Positions 1 to 7,478 of a stretch of 64,000 bases of DNA are shown one piece after another. The notes under the pieces are model-generated. The model had not been told where the DNA came from. It saw only the letters and a program-made list of their open reading frames with translations, and searched no databases. Source of the stretch: Herbiconiux sp. A18JL235 (GTDB lineage: Bacteria > Actinomycetota > Actinomycetes > Actinomycetales > Microbacteriaceae); the NCBI RefSeq assembly GCF_040939305.1, contig NZ_CP162511.1:1674001-1738000 (forward strand), given 5' to 3'. How positions within the stretch are numbered: position 1 is the stretch's first letter; every line of letters begins with the position of its first letter. The position numbers and the translations under genes were made by a program.

Positions 1-132
1 GCGGCTTCGGGAGCCGGCACCGAGGGCGACCCGGTCGCCGGAGACCCCGCCTTCCCGGGCGAGACCACCGGCGAGCACGCGCCTGCCCCCGCTCCCGCAG
101 CCGCCTCGGCCTACGACTCCGAAGCGACCTGA
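1..132 (+). CDS. C-terminal tail of a protein truncated by the window edge (possibly TatB)
   Basis: Frame 1 is open from the first base and ends at TGA 130-132, giving 43 residues of an Ala/Pro/Gly/Glu-rich, low-complexity tail with no recognisable domain. The gene begins outside the window. In several actinobacteria the gene next to the convergent mrp operon is tatB, the twin-arginine translocase subunit whose C-terminus is a long disordered tail. The composition fits, but nothing in the visible residues proves it. That the frame is coding is likely; the identity is inference. Confidence 0.4.
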   Translation, partial: AASGAGTEGDPVAGDPAFPGETTGEHAPAPAPAAASAYDSEAT

Positions 133-168
133 CACCGCTGACTCAGGTGTGCCGACGGATGCGCGACC

Positions 169-1236
169 TCATTCGGTGGCGAACCCGCACGATTCGGCGA
201 TGAAGTCGTAGACCTGCTGCGTGACCGCAGCGTCGGCGGCGAGATCGACGGTGCCGTCGGTGCCGTCGTCGAGCACGAGGTCGAGGGGCAGCACGGTGCC
301 GCGCTTGTCCTCCGCGACGGCGTGGGGGTCGCAGCGGGCGGGAACCGCTTCCAGAGTCAGGGCGGAGGGCGGGTCGCCGGGCTCCACCTCGAGATCGAGC
401 GGCCAGGAGCCGCCGTTGCGGGGCTGCAGGAGGATGCTGGGCCGCACCTCGGTGAGCTGCAGCACCGGGCCGCCGGCAGCTCCGGTGGGAGCGATGCGCA
501 GCTCGAGGAGGGCTGTCGAGCCCGGGCCCGAGCCCTCCACCCGCAGCGCCGAGAAGCTCAGCGCCGCCGTCTCGGCGACCGCGTGCTGCAGGCAGTCCTC
601 GCTCGCGATGCGGGACAACGCGCCGAAGGGGTCGCTCGGCTCGCCCCGAACGGTGCGTGCATCGCCCACACCGCTGTCGCTGCTGCCCCCGCTGCTGCCC
701 CCGCTGCTGCCCTCGCTGTCGCCCCCGCCCCTGAGCTCGACAATCAACTCTGACGGGCCCTCGGGTGCGGGACACACGGCGGCCCCGAGCGCCACCGGCA
801 GGTGGCGGGTGAGCCCGGGCGGCACCTCGACGGGCGCGCCACTCCAGTGGGCGGGGGTCGCGAAGTGCGGGCTCTCGAAGCTCGCCGCCGTCACCACGAT
901 GGGCTCGTCACCGGCGTTGGTGATCGAGACCTGGAGGCCGCGGGTCGCGTAGTCGGTGCGGCTCTGCAGGATCTCGAGGCCGACCCCGTCGACCACGGTG
1001 GGAGCGGACGTCGGCGCGGGCGTGGCCGCAACCGAGGGCGTCGCCGCGACTGCCGCCGTGGCCGACGTCGTGTCGCCCTCGGGGCCCGACATCGTGCATC
1101 CGCTCGTCGTGGCGGCCGCCGCCAGCACGAGACCTGCCATGCCGGCCCGCAAGCGCGCGGGTAGCCGCATCCACCTCGAACCCCGCGCCGCAGCTCCCGT
1201 GCCGCGCGCGGGTAGCCGGGCGCGGTCGCCGCTCAT
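169..1236 (-). CDS. Predicted lipoprotein of unknown function
   Basis: 355 residues, not recognised as a named family. An Arg-rich N-terminus is followed by a hydrophobic run and a lipobox-like SGC at about residues 45-47, so the protein is probably exported, lipid-modified at that Cys and held on the outer face of the membrane. The body reads like beta-rich extracellular domains, interrupted by a Gly/Ser tract (repeat at 679-726). The ATG at 1236 overlaps the stop of mrp as ATGA, suggesting translational coupling. An internal Met at residue 23 (start 1170) would give a more normal 26-residue lipoprotein signal and is a serious alternative start. It is the last gene of the mrp transcription unit and converges on the gene ending at 132. 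Confidence 0.7.
   Translation of the reverse strand: MSGDRARLPARGTGAAARGSRWMRLPARLRAGMAGLVLAAAATTSGCTMSGPEGDTTSATAAVAATPSVAATPAPTSAPTVVDGVGLEILQSRTDYATRGLQVSITNAGDEPIVVTAASFESPHFATPAHWSGAPVEVPPGLTRHLPVALGAAVCPAPEGPSELIVELRGGGDSEGSSGGSSGGSSDSGVGDARTVRGEPSDPFGALSRIASEDCLQHAVAETAALSFSALRVEGSGPGSTALLELRIAPTGAAGGPVLQLTEVRPSILLQPRNGGSWPLDLEVEPGDPPSALTLEAVPARCDPHAVAEDKRGTVLPLDLVLDDGTDGTVDLAADAAVTQQVYDFIAESCGFATE
679..726. repeat. Four 12-bp tandem units inside the lipoprotein gene
   Basis: Units start at 679, 691, 703 and 715. The first two are identical (GCTGCTGCCCCC on the + strand); the third and fourth carry one and two substitutions. On the coding strand they give a Gly-Gly-Ser-Ser linker, so copy number could vary in frame by slippage. 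Confidence 0.8.
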
Positions 1237-2402
1237 ACCGGCGCGAGCCCCAGGCGGCGGCCGGCGAGATCACGGCCGCGGCGCGCCATGGTGTCGGCGA
1301 CGGCGTCGATGGCGCGGGCGGCGGGGTCGTCGGGGTGAGCGAGCACAACGGGCGCCCCTGCGTCGCCCCCGGTGCGCAGCGAGACGCTGAGGGGCACCGA
1401 GGCGAGCAGTGGAACCTCCCGGCCGGCTCGCGAACTCAACCGTCTCGCCACCTCGGCACCGCCGCCCGACCCGAACAGCTCGACCGTCTGCCCGTCGGGT
1501 CCGGCGAAGCCCGCCATGTTCTCGATGACCCCGTAGACGCTCTGACCGGTCTGCATGGCGACGAGACCCGAGCGCTCGGCGACGTCGGCGGCGGCGGGCT
1601 GTGGGGTGGTGAGCACCACGACCTCGGCGTTCGGCAGCAGCTGCCCCACCGAGATCGCCACGTCGCCGGTGCCGGGCGGGAGGTCGAGCAGCAGCACGTC
1701 GAGGTCACCGAAGTACACGTCGGTGAGGAACTGGGCGATCGTGCGGTGCAGCATCGGCCCGCGCCACGCGACGGCGCCGCCGGTGGCAGATGCCTGCGAC
1801 GGGTCGATGAACATGCCGATCGAGATGACTTTCACCCCGTGGGCGACGGGCGGAAGGATCATGTCGTCGAGCCGGGTCGGCCGCGCCGCCACCCCCGTGT
1901 CGTCGACGAGTCCCAGGATGCCCGGGATCGAGAACCCGTACACGTCGGCGTCGACGAGCCCCACCGACAGCCCGCGGCGGGCGAGCGCCACCGCGAGGTT
2001 CGCCGTCAGCGTCGACTTGCCCACCCCGCCCTTGCCGCTCGTGATGGCGTACACGCGGGTGAGCGTTCCGGGCCCGAACGGCATCTCGCGCCGCCCCGGC
2101 CCTCGCAGCCGCTCGGTGAGCGCCGCCCGCTCCTCGTTGGTCATCACCGTGACGTCGACCCGCACCGCGCTGACGCCCGGCACGCCGAGCGTCGCCTCGC
2201 GCACGTCGCGCTCGATCGTGGCGGCCGCCGGGCACCCCACGATGGTGAGCTTCAGCTCGACGTCGGCCACCCCGGAGTCGTCGACCGCCACCGCGCCCAC
2301 CATGTCGAGCTCGGTGATGGGCCGCCTGATCTCGGGGTCGACGACGCGGGCGAGCGCCCCCCGCACGGCCTCGGGGAGACCGGATGCGGTGGCTGCGTTC
2401 AC
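1233..2402 (-). CDS. mrp: Mrp/ApbC-family P-loop ATPase (iron-sulfur cluster carrier type)
   Basis: 389 residues. An N-terminal MIP18/DUF59 domain (about residues 5-85, with VDPEI and VGCPAA) precedes a MinD/Mrp ATPase with the deviant Walker A SGKGGVGKST and a Walker B-like LLLDLPPGTGD. The family binds and transfers Fe-S clusters. Start is GTG at 2402, which overlaps the upstream stop as GTGA; the open frame continues further upstream but reads as out-of-frame DUF1003 sequence. The CxxC that binds the bridging cluster in E. coli Mrp is absent: the segment after VIENM reads AGFAGPDGQ with no Cys. This may be normal for actinobacterial members, so a cluster-carrier role rests on family membership only. 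It lies in an operon with DUF1003 and MgtE-like genes. Confidence 0.9.
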   Translation of the reverse strand: MNAATASGLPEAVRGALARVVDPEIRRPITELDMVGAVAVDDSGVADVELKLTIVGCPAAATIERDVREATLGVPGVSAVRVDVTVMTNEERAALTERLRGPGRREMPFGPGTLTRVYAITSGKGGVGKSTLTANLAVALARRGLSVGLVDADVYGFSIPGILGLVDDTGVAARPTRLDDMILPPVAHGVKVISIGMFIDPSQASATGGAVAWRGPMLHRTIAQFLTDVYFGDLDVLLLDLPPGTGDVAISVGQLLPNAEVVVLTTPQPAAADVAERSGLVAMQTGQSVYGVIENMAGFAGPDGQTVELFGSGGGAEVARRLSSRAGREVPLLASVPLSVSLRTGGDAGAPVVLAHPDDPAARAIDAVADTMARRGRDLAGRRLGLAPV

Positions 2403-3001
2403 CGGCGCGGGTTCCGCTGCGTGGGCACCGAGCCGGTGGCCGGGCCGAGCAGGGAGGGGGAGGAGGGGGAGGCCGTGCGAGCATCCGTGTCGTCGCGATC
2501 GCGGTCGCGGTCGAGCTCGTCGAGCAGCGACCGCAGCTCGGCGCGGATGAACTCCTTGCTCGCCATGTCTTGCAGCGCGAGCCGCAACGCGACCACCTCG
2601 CGGGCGAGGTACTCCGTGTCGGCGAGGTTGCGCTCGGCCCGCTGCCGGTCTTGCTCGAACTGCACGCGGTCGCGGTCGTCCTGCCGGTTCTGGGCGAGCA
2701 GGATGAGCGGCGCGGCGTAGCTGGCCTGGAGCGAGAGGATGAGCGTGAGGGCCGTGAAGCCGATGGCCGCGGAGTCGAAGCGCCAGTTCTCGGGGCCGTA
2801 GGTGTTGAACAGCATCCACACCACGACGAAAAGCGTGAGCCCCACGAGGAACCACGGGGTGCCCATCGCCCGCGCGATCGCCTCCGTCACCCGCCCGAAC
2901 CGGTCGCGGCTCGTCACGGGGCGCCGCGGGATGACCGTGGTGCGACGGCCCTTCGGTGCGTCGAGCGCCGAGCGCTGCCTGTTATCGCCCGATCGTGCCA
3001 T
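2399..3001 (-). CDS. DUF1003 family membrane protein
   Basis: 200 residues. Two transmembrane segments lie in the middle (around WFLVGLTLFVVVWMLF and the following helix ending in APLILLAQNRQ), the typical DUF1003 core, followed by a charged, probably coiled-coil stretch rich in Arg/Asp and a Ser/Asp-rich tail. Function of the family is unknown. Its first 20 bases overlap the end of the MgtE-like gene and its stop overlaps the mrp start by 4 nt, so the three genes are almost certainly co-transcribed. The same trio occurs in mycobacteria, which suggests a shared envelope or magnesium-related role, but that is inference. Confidence 0.85.
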   Translation of the reverse strand: MARSGDNRQRSALDAPKGRRTTVIPRRPVTSRDRFGRVTEAIARAMGTPWFLVGLTLFVVVWMLFNTYGPENWRFDSAAIGFTALTLILSLQASYAAPLILLAQNRQDDRDRVQFEQDRQRAERNLADTEYLAREVVALRLALQDMASKEFIRAELRSLLDELDRDRDRDDTDARTASPSSPSLLGPATGSVPTQRNPRR

Positions 3002-4325
3002 GTCCGGTCCTCCTTCCGCGTGCAGGGGTGCGCGGCGCTCCGCTCAGCGCTCGCGAGGGGGTGCGATCCGACACCTCGTCGGTGTCGTCATCGCTGTCGT
3101 TACTTCGCCAGTCGTCGGGCAAGAGGTAGTCGAGGACGTCGTCAATGGTCACCACCCCGACCAGTCGGTGGTTGTCGTCGACGACCGGGACGGAGACCAG
3201 GTTGTAACTGGCCAGGATGCGCGCCACGACCGCCGCCGAGGTGCCGGCGGTGACGGGTTCGAGACCCTGGTCGAGGATGGTGCCGAGCCGTTCGTGCGGG
3301 GGGTACCGCAGCATCCGCTGGAAGTGCACCATGCCGAGGAAGCGCCCAGTGGGCGGCTCGAACGGGGGGAGGGTGATGCAGATGGCCGCGCCGAGGGCCG
3401 GGGCGAGCTCGTGCCGCCGGATGAGCGCGAGACCCTCCGCCACCGTCGCGTCGGCCGAGACGATGATGGGTTCGGTGGTCATGAGACCGCCGGCGGTGTC
3501 GGGGGCGTAGGCGAGGAGCATGCGCACGTCGTCGGCCTCCTCGGGCTGCATGAGCTCGAGCAGGTGCTCGCCGCGCTCGTCGGAGAGCAGGGCGATGAGG
3601 TCGGTGGCGTCGTCGGGCTGCATCTGGTCGAGCACGTCGGCGGCGCGGTCGTCGTCGAGCTTCGAGAGGATCTCGACCTGATCGACCTCCGGCATCTCCT
3701 CCAGGACGTCGGCCAGACGGTCGTCGGGCAGCTCTTCGGCCACCTCGAGCATGCGCGCCGGGGGGAGGTCGAGCAGGGTGTTGGCGAGGTCGGCGGGCTT
3801 CAGGTCGCTGAACGTGGCGATGAGCTGCTCGGCCGACTGCGCCTGCCCGGCTGAGGTGCGCTCCCGCACCTCGTCCCAGGCCGCGAACACCGTGGCTCCC
3901 TTGGCGAAGGGGGAGGGGCCGGTCTTCGGGCGGCGCACGAACAGCTGGGCGACCGACCATTCGCCGGGCCCGTGCTCCTCGATCGAGACATCTTCGATGG
4001 TCGCCTGGCCCGAGCCGTCGGCGAACACCACCTGCCGGCCGAACAGCTCGGCCACCACGCGCACCTCGCCGCCGCGCTGCTCGAAGCGGCGCACGTTGAT
4101 GAGGCCGGTGGTGATGATCTGGCCGCTCGAGATGCTCGTCACCCGGCCGATCGACACGAACACCCGCCGGCGGCCGGGGATCTCGACGATGAGGCCGACG
4201 ACACGCGGCGGGTCGTTCTTGCGGTAGACCACGAGCACGTCGCGCACCTTGCCCAGGCGGTCGCCGGAGGGGTCGAAGACGGTGCACCCCACCAATCGGG
4301 CGACGAAGACTCTGGTGGCACTCAC
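2982..4325 (-). CDS. MgtE-like cytosolic protein: PRC-barrel, MgtE N-domain and CBS pair, no membrane domain
   Basis: 447 residues. A PRC-barrel-like segment is at the N-terminus (GCTVFDPSGDRLGKVRDVLV), followed by an MgtE_N superhelical region with repeated LPxxxxxEVLExM-type helices (about residues 160-270) and two CBS domains (about 275-410). In true MgtE Mg2+ channels this cytosolic module senses Mg2+ and is followed by five transmembrane helices. Those helices are absent here, so this is not itself a channel and may act as a sensor or partner. Start is GTG at 4325; a TANNNT box sits 7 nt upstream. It is the first gene of the DUF1003-mrp-lipoprotein unit. Confidence 0.85.
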   Translation of the reverse strand: MSATRVFVARLVGCTVFDPSGDRLGKVRDVLVVYRKNDPPRVVGLIVEIPGRRRVFVSIGRVTSISSGQIITTGLINVRRFEQRGGEVRVVAELFGRQVVFADGSGQATIEDVSIEEHGPGEWSVAQLFVRRPKTGPSPFAKGATVFAAWDEVRERTSAGQAQSAEQLIATFSDLKPADLANTLLDLPPARMLEVAEELPDDRLADVLEEMPEVDQVEILSKLDDDRAADVLDQMQPDDATDLIALLSDERGEHLLELMQPEEADDVRMLLAYAPDTAGGLMTTEPIIVSADATVAEGLALIRRHELAPALGAAICITLPPFEPPTGRFLGMVHFQRMLRYPPHERLGTILDQGLEPVTAGTSAAVVARILASYNLVSVPVVDDNHRLVGVVTIDDVLDYLLPDDWRSNDSDDDTDEVSDRTPSRALSGAPRTPARGRRTGHGTIGR

Positions 4326-4332
4326 GACTACT

Positions 4333-4338
4333 AACTTA
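4333..4338 (-). promoter_or_regulatory. Predicted -10 box of a leaderless promoter for the MgtE-like gene
   Basis: On the minus strand TAAGTT is followed by 7 nt and then the GTG at 4325, so the transcript would begin at or next to the start codon. No Shine-Dalgarno sequence lies between. Confidence 0.5.
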
Positions 4339-4407
4339 GACCTTCGCCCTGCGCCTCCGGCCGGGAGCGCTCAGGCGCGCCGGAGGTGGCCGTGGGACAA
4401 TGCCGGG

Positions 4408-4902
4408 GTGACCGATCCGCAGCCCTCAGCCCGCCGTCGCCAGCCGCGCGGAGCCGTCATCCCCTCGGGCGAGACGGTCGCCACCTTCGACAGCTACGCC
4501 GAGGCGCAGGCCGCGGTCGACCGGCTCGCGCGGGCGGAGTTCCCGGTGAAGGAGCTCTCGATCGTGGGCAGCGACCTCAAGAGCGTCGAGCGCGTCACGG
4601 GCAAGATGAGCTACGGTCGTGCGGCGCTCGCCGGTGCCCTCTCGGGGCTCTGGGTGGGCATCTTCTTCGGGTTGCTGCTCGTGCTGCTCTCGCCCACCAG
4701 CACCACACCGCTGTTCCTCGTCGCCGCCGCGCTCATCGGCGCGGGCTTCGGACTGTTCTTCAACATCGTCGTCTACAGCCTCGGCCGCCGGAGGCGCGAC
4801 TACACCTCCGTGATGCAGGTGGTCGCGAGCTCCTACGCCGTCGTCGTCAGCGTGGAGCTCGCGAACCGGGCGCGGAACGTGCTCGACCGCTCGGAGGGCT
4901 AG
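4408..4902 (+). CDS. General stress protein 17M-like membrane protein
   Basis: 164 residues, start GTG 4408. The N-terminal half (ATFDSYAEAQAAVDRLA ... FPVKELSIVGSDL) is the conserved ferredoxin-like module of the general stress protein 17M/YflT type. It is followed by two Gly-rich transmembrane helices, a basic loop (GRRRRDYTS) and a second alpha/beta segment. The role is unknown; Bacillus YflT is stress-induced. It is transcribed divergently from the MgtE-like gene. GACAAT lies 6 nt before the GTG and may be a degenerate leaderless -10. A longer reading frame upstream exists but contains no family-like sequence. Confidence 0.8.
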   Translation: MTDPQPSARRRQPRGAVIPSGETVATFDSYAEAQAAVDRLARAEFPVKELSIVGSDLKSVERVTGKMSYGRAALAGALSGLWVGIFFGLLLVLLSPTSTTPLFLVAAALIGAGFGLFFNIVVYSLGRRRRDYTSVMQVVASSYAVVVSVELANRARNVLDRSEG

Positions 4903-4966
4903 AGGAGGTCGCCCGGCTCGCCCCGCGCGGGGCCTCCCGGTCGGCCCACGTCCGCTCGGCCTGCGG

Positions 4967-6496
4967 CTACGACACCTCGGGGTTCAGCCGGGCGTACCAG
5001 GCCTCGATGTCGTCGGCGGTGCGCGGGATGCCGATGGAGAGGTTCTCGGCGCCGTCGTCGGTGACCAGGATGTCGTCTTCGATGCGCACCCCGATGCCGC
5101 GCAGCTCCTCGGGCACGGTCAGGTCGTCGGGCTGGAAGTACAACCCCGGCTCGATGGTGAACACCATGCCGGGCTCGAGCACACCGTCGAGGTACATCTC
5201 GCGGCGGGCCTTCGCGCAGTCGTGGACGTCGATGCCGAGATGGTGGCTGGTGCCGTGCACCATGTAGCGGCGGTGCTGCTGGTTGTCGACCTCGAGCGCC
5301 TCCTCGGCGGTCACCGGCAGCAGGCCCCATTCGGCGGTGCGCCTGGCGATCACGGCCATCGCCGCCTGGTGGATCTCGCGGAACCGGATGCCGGGCCGCA
5401 CGATGGCGAACGCCGCGTCGGCGGCCTCGCGCACGGTCTCATGCACGCGGCGCTGCACCTCGGTGAAGCGCCCGTTCACCGGGAGCGTGCGGGTGATGTC
5501 GGCGGTGTAGAGCGAGTCGAGCTCCACGCCGGCGTCGAGCAGGATGAGGTCGCCGGGCGTGACGGGCCCGTCGTTGCGGGTCCAGTGGAGGATGCAGGCG
5601 TGCGGCCCCGAGGCGGCGATCGTGTCGTAGCCGACCGCGTTGCCGTCCAGGCGCGCCCTCGTGTTGAACACGCCCTCGACGAGGCGCTCGCCGCGGGCGT
5701 GCTGCGAGCTGCGGGCGAAGTCGGCGATCACGTCGTCGAAGCCGCGCGCGGTCGCGGCGACCGCCTCGCGCATCTGCGCGATCTCGTAGGAGTCCTTCAC
5801 CAGGCGCAGCTCGGAGAGCACGCGGGCGAGCTCCTCGTCGGCGGCGTCGCCGGCGCCGGCGGGAAGGGCCGGGTCGGCCTCGCGCAGCACGATCGTGCTC
5901 TCGTCGAAGTCGACGGCCTCGAACTCGGCGATGCCGCGCGTGGCGAGGGCGAGATCGCTCGCGACCTGGGCGAGCGAGGGGCGGGGGCCGATCCAGAACT
6001 CGCCGATCTCGGGGTTGGCGTAGAACTCGTCGGAGTCGCGGCCGGCCCGCTCGCGGAAATAGAGGGTGGCGTCGTGGCCGGCGGCGGAGGGCTCGAGCAC
6101 CAGGAAGGTGCCCGGCTCGGCGTCGGAGGCCCACGCGGTGAGGTACGAGAAGGCGGAGTGCGCGCGGTAGGGGTAGTCGGTGTCGTTCGAGCGCTGCTTC
6201 GGGGCGCCCGAGGGGATGACGAGCCGCTTGCCGGGGAAGGCCTCCGAGAGGCGGCGCCGGCGCCGGGCGGCGAACCTCGCCTGCTCCCGCGCGGGCGGGA
6301 GGGTCTCGGTGCGCTCGGCCCAGCCGCTCGCGATGTAGTCGCGGAAGGCGTCGGAGCCCGGCGTCGTGGAGCGGTTGCTCGTGGCGCGGGGTTCTGGCGC
6401 GTCGGTGTCGACGTGCCCCGGGGTGGTGGGCGCGGCGGCGTCGGTCGCGGTCGTGTCGGTCGCGGTGGTGGGGACGGTCTCGGTGGTCTCGGCCAT
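4967..6496 (-). CDS. pepP: Xaa-Pro aminopeptidase, M24B family
   Basis: 509 residues, with an unusual Thr/Ala-rich N-terminal tail of about 50 residues before the family begins. The N-terminal creatinase-like domain is followed by the pita-bread metallopeptidase fold. The dinuclear metal ligands are visible in order: Asp in LLDAGVELDS, Asp in ADITRT, His in HGTSHHLGIDVHD, Glu in FTIEPGLYF and Glu in VRIEDDILV. It removes an N-terminal residue preceding proline in the cytosol. Start ATG 6496 is chosen because a GGAGG lies just upstream on the minus strand; the frame stays open further upstream without family similarity. Divergent from the PHP gene. Confidence 0.93.
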   Translation of the reverse strand: MAETTETVPTTATDTTATDAAAPTTPGHVDTDAPEPRATSNRSTTPGSDAFRDYIASGWAERTETLPPAREQARFAARRRRRLSEAFPGKRLVIPSGAPKQRSNDTDYPYRAHSAFSYLTAWASDAEPGTFLVLEPSAAGHDATLYFRERAGRDSDEFYANPEIGEFWIGPRPSLAQVASDLALATRGIAEFEAVDFDESTIVLREADPALPAGAGDAADEELARVLSELRLVKDSYEIAQMREAVAATARGFDDVIADFARSSQHARGERLVEGVFNTRARLDGNAVGYDTIAASGPHACILHWTRNDGPVTPGDLILLDAGVELDSLYTADITRTLPVNGRFTEVQRRVHETVREAADAAFAIVRPGIRFREIHQAAMAVIARRTAEWGLLPVTAEEALEVDNQQHRRYMVHGTSHHLGIDVHDCAKARREMYLDGVLEPGMVFTIEPGLYFQPDDLTVPEELRGIGVRIEDDILVTDDGAENLSIGIPRTADDIEAWYARLNPEVS

Positions 6497-6545
6497 GCCT
6501 CCATTCTCCACCCCGGGTGCTGACGGTCGGGGCGAAGCGGCGGGA

Positions 6546-6551
6546 TACGAT
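6546..6551 (+). promoter_or_regulatory. Predicted -10 box of a leaderless promoter for the PHP gene
   Basis: TACGAT is followed by exactly 6 nt and the ATG at 6558. The 6 nt are GGGGGG-like, so a very short ribosome site cannot be excluded. Confidence 0.45.
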
Positions 6552-6557
6552 GGGGGG

Positions 6558-7427
6558 ATGTCTTCCGCTCGGCTGTTCAGGGAGCCGATCGACCTGCACA
6601 CGCACAGCAGGGTCTCCGACGGCACCGAAGCGCCCGCCGAGCTGGTGCGGGCGGCGAAGGATGCGGGGCTCGGCACGGTCGCACTCACCGACCACGACTC
6701 CACGGCCGGGTGGGCCGAAGCCGTCGCCGAGGCGTCCCGAGTGGGCGTGACGTTCATCCCGGGCATGGAGCTCAGCACCCGCATCGGGTGGTCGAGCGTG
6801 CACCTGCTGGCCTACCTGTTCGACCCCGAGAACGTCGATCTGCTCGACGCGACGGCGCGCATCCGGGAGGCCAGGCTGCACCGGGCGGAGCAGATGGTGG
6901 AGCGCATCGCCCGCGACTACGACGTGAGCTGGGACGACGTGCTCGCCCAGACCGAGCCCGGGGCCACCGTAGGCCGCCCGCACATCGCCGACGCGCTCGT
7001 GGCACGCGGGCTCGCCGACGACCGCAGTGCGGCGTTCGCGGGCATCCTGCACTGGCGGGCCGGCTACTACCAGCCGCACGACGCGCCCGACCCGCTCGAG
7101 GCGGTGCGGCTCGTGGTGGCGGCCGGGGGAGTGCCCGTCATCGCGCATCCGGCGACGCGCAGCCGCGCCGACATCCAGCTCGACGAGGAGTTCGACGCGC
7201 TCGTCGACGCGGGGCTGTTCGGCCTCGAGCTCGACCACCGCGAGAACACCCCGGAGGGCAGGGTGCGGCTAGAGCGCCTGGTGAAGCGCTACGGGCTCGC
7301 CGTCACCGGCTCGAGCGACTACCACGGCGCAGGCAAACCCAACCGCCTCGGCGAGAACACCACCCGCCCCGAGGTTCTCGAGGCGATGATCGCCCGCGCC
7401 ACCGGTACCACCCCCACCTACGCCTGA
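6558..7427 (+). CDS. PHP-domain metal-dependent phosphoesterase (YciV/TrpH-like)
   Basis: 289 residues. All PHP metal-binding motifs are present: DLHTHS near the N-terminus, TDHDS, GMELS, VIAHPA and a C-terminal SSDYHG. Small stand-alone proteins of this class hydrolyse phosphate from nucleotides or short oligonucleotides (for example E. coli RnaAM, a 5'-3' exonuclease); the exact substrate cannot be read from sequence. Start ATG 6558 was chosen over an upstream in-frame extension that is antisense to pepP. Convergent with the DEAD-box helicase gene (51-nt gap). Confidence 0.88.
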   Translation: MSSARLFREPIDLHTHSRVSDGTEAPAELVRAAKDAGLGTVALTDHDSTAGWAEAVAEASRVGVTFIPGMELSTRIGWSSVHLLAYLFDPENVDLLDATARIREARLHRAEQMVERIARDYDVSWDDVLAQTEPGATVGRPHIADALVARGLADDRSAAFAGILHWRAGYYQPHDAPDPLEAVRLVVAAGGVPVIAHPATRSRADIQLDEEFDALVDAGLFGLELDHRENTPEGRVRLERLVKRYGLAVTGSSDYHGAGKPNRLGENTTRPEVLEAMIARATGTTPTYA

Positions 7428-7478
7428 GGCGCGGGGGAGCGGCAGCGCGGGGAAGCGGCGGCGGCGCCGGGCGGCGGG

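Noticed and set aside
6366-6557. N-terminal extension of the PHP protein
   Set aside because: The extension is antisense to the pepP N-terminus and has no family similarity; ATG 6558 begins at the conserved DLHTHS region.
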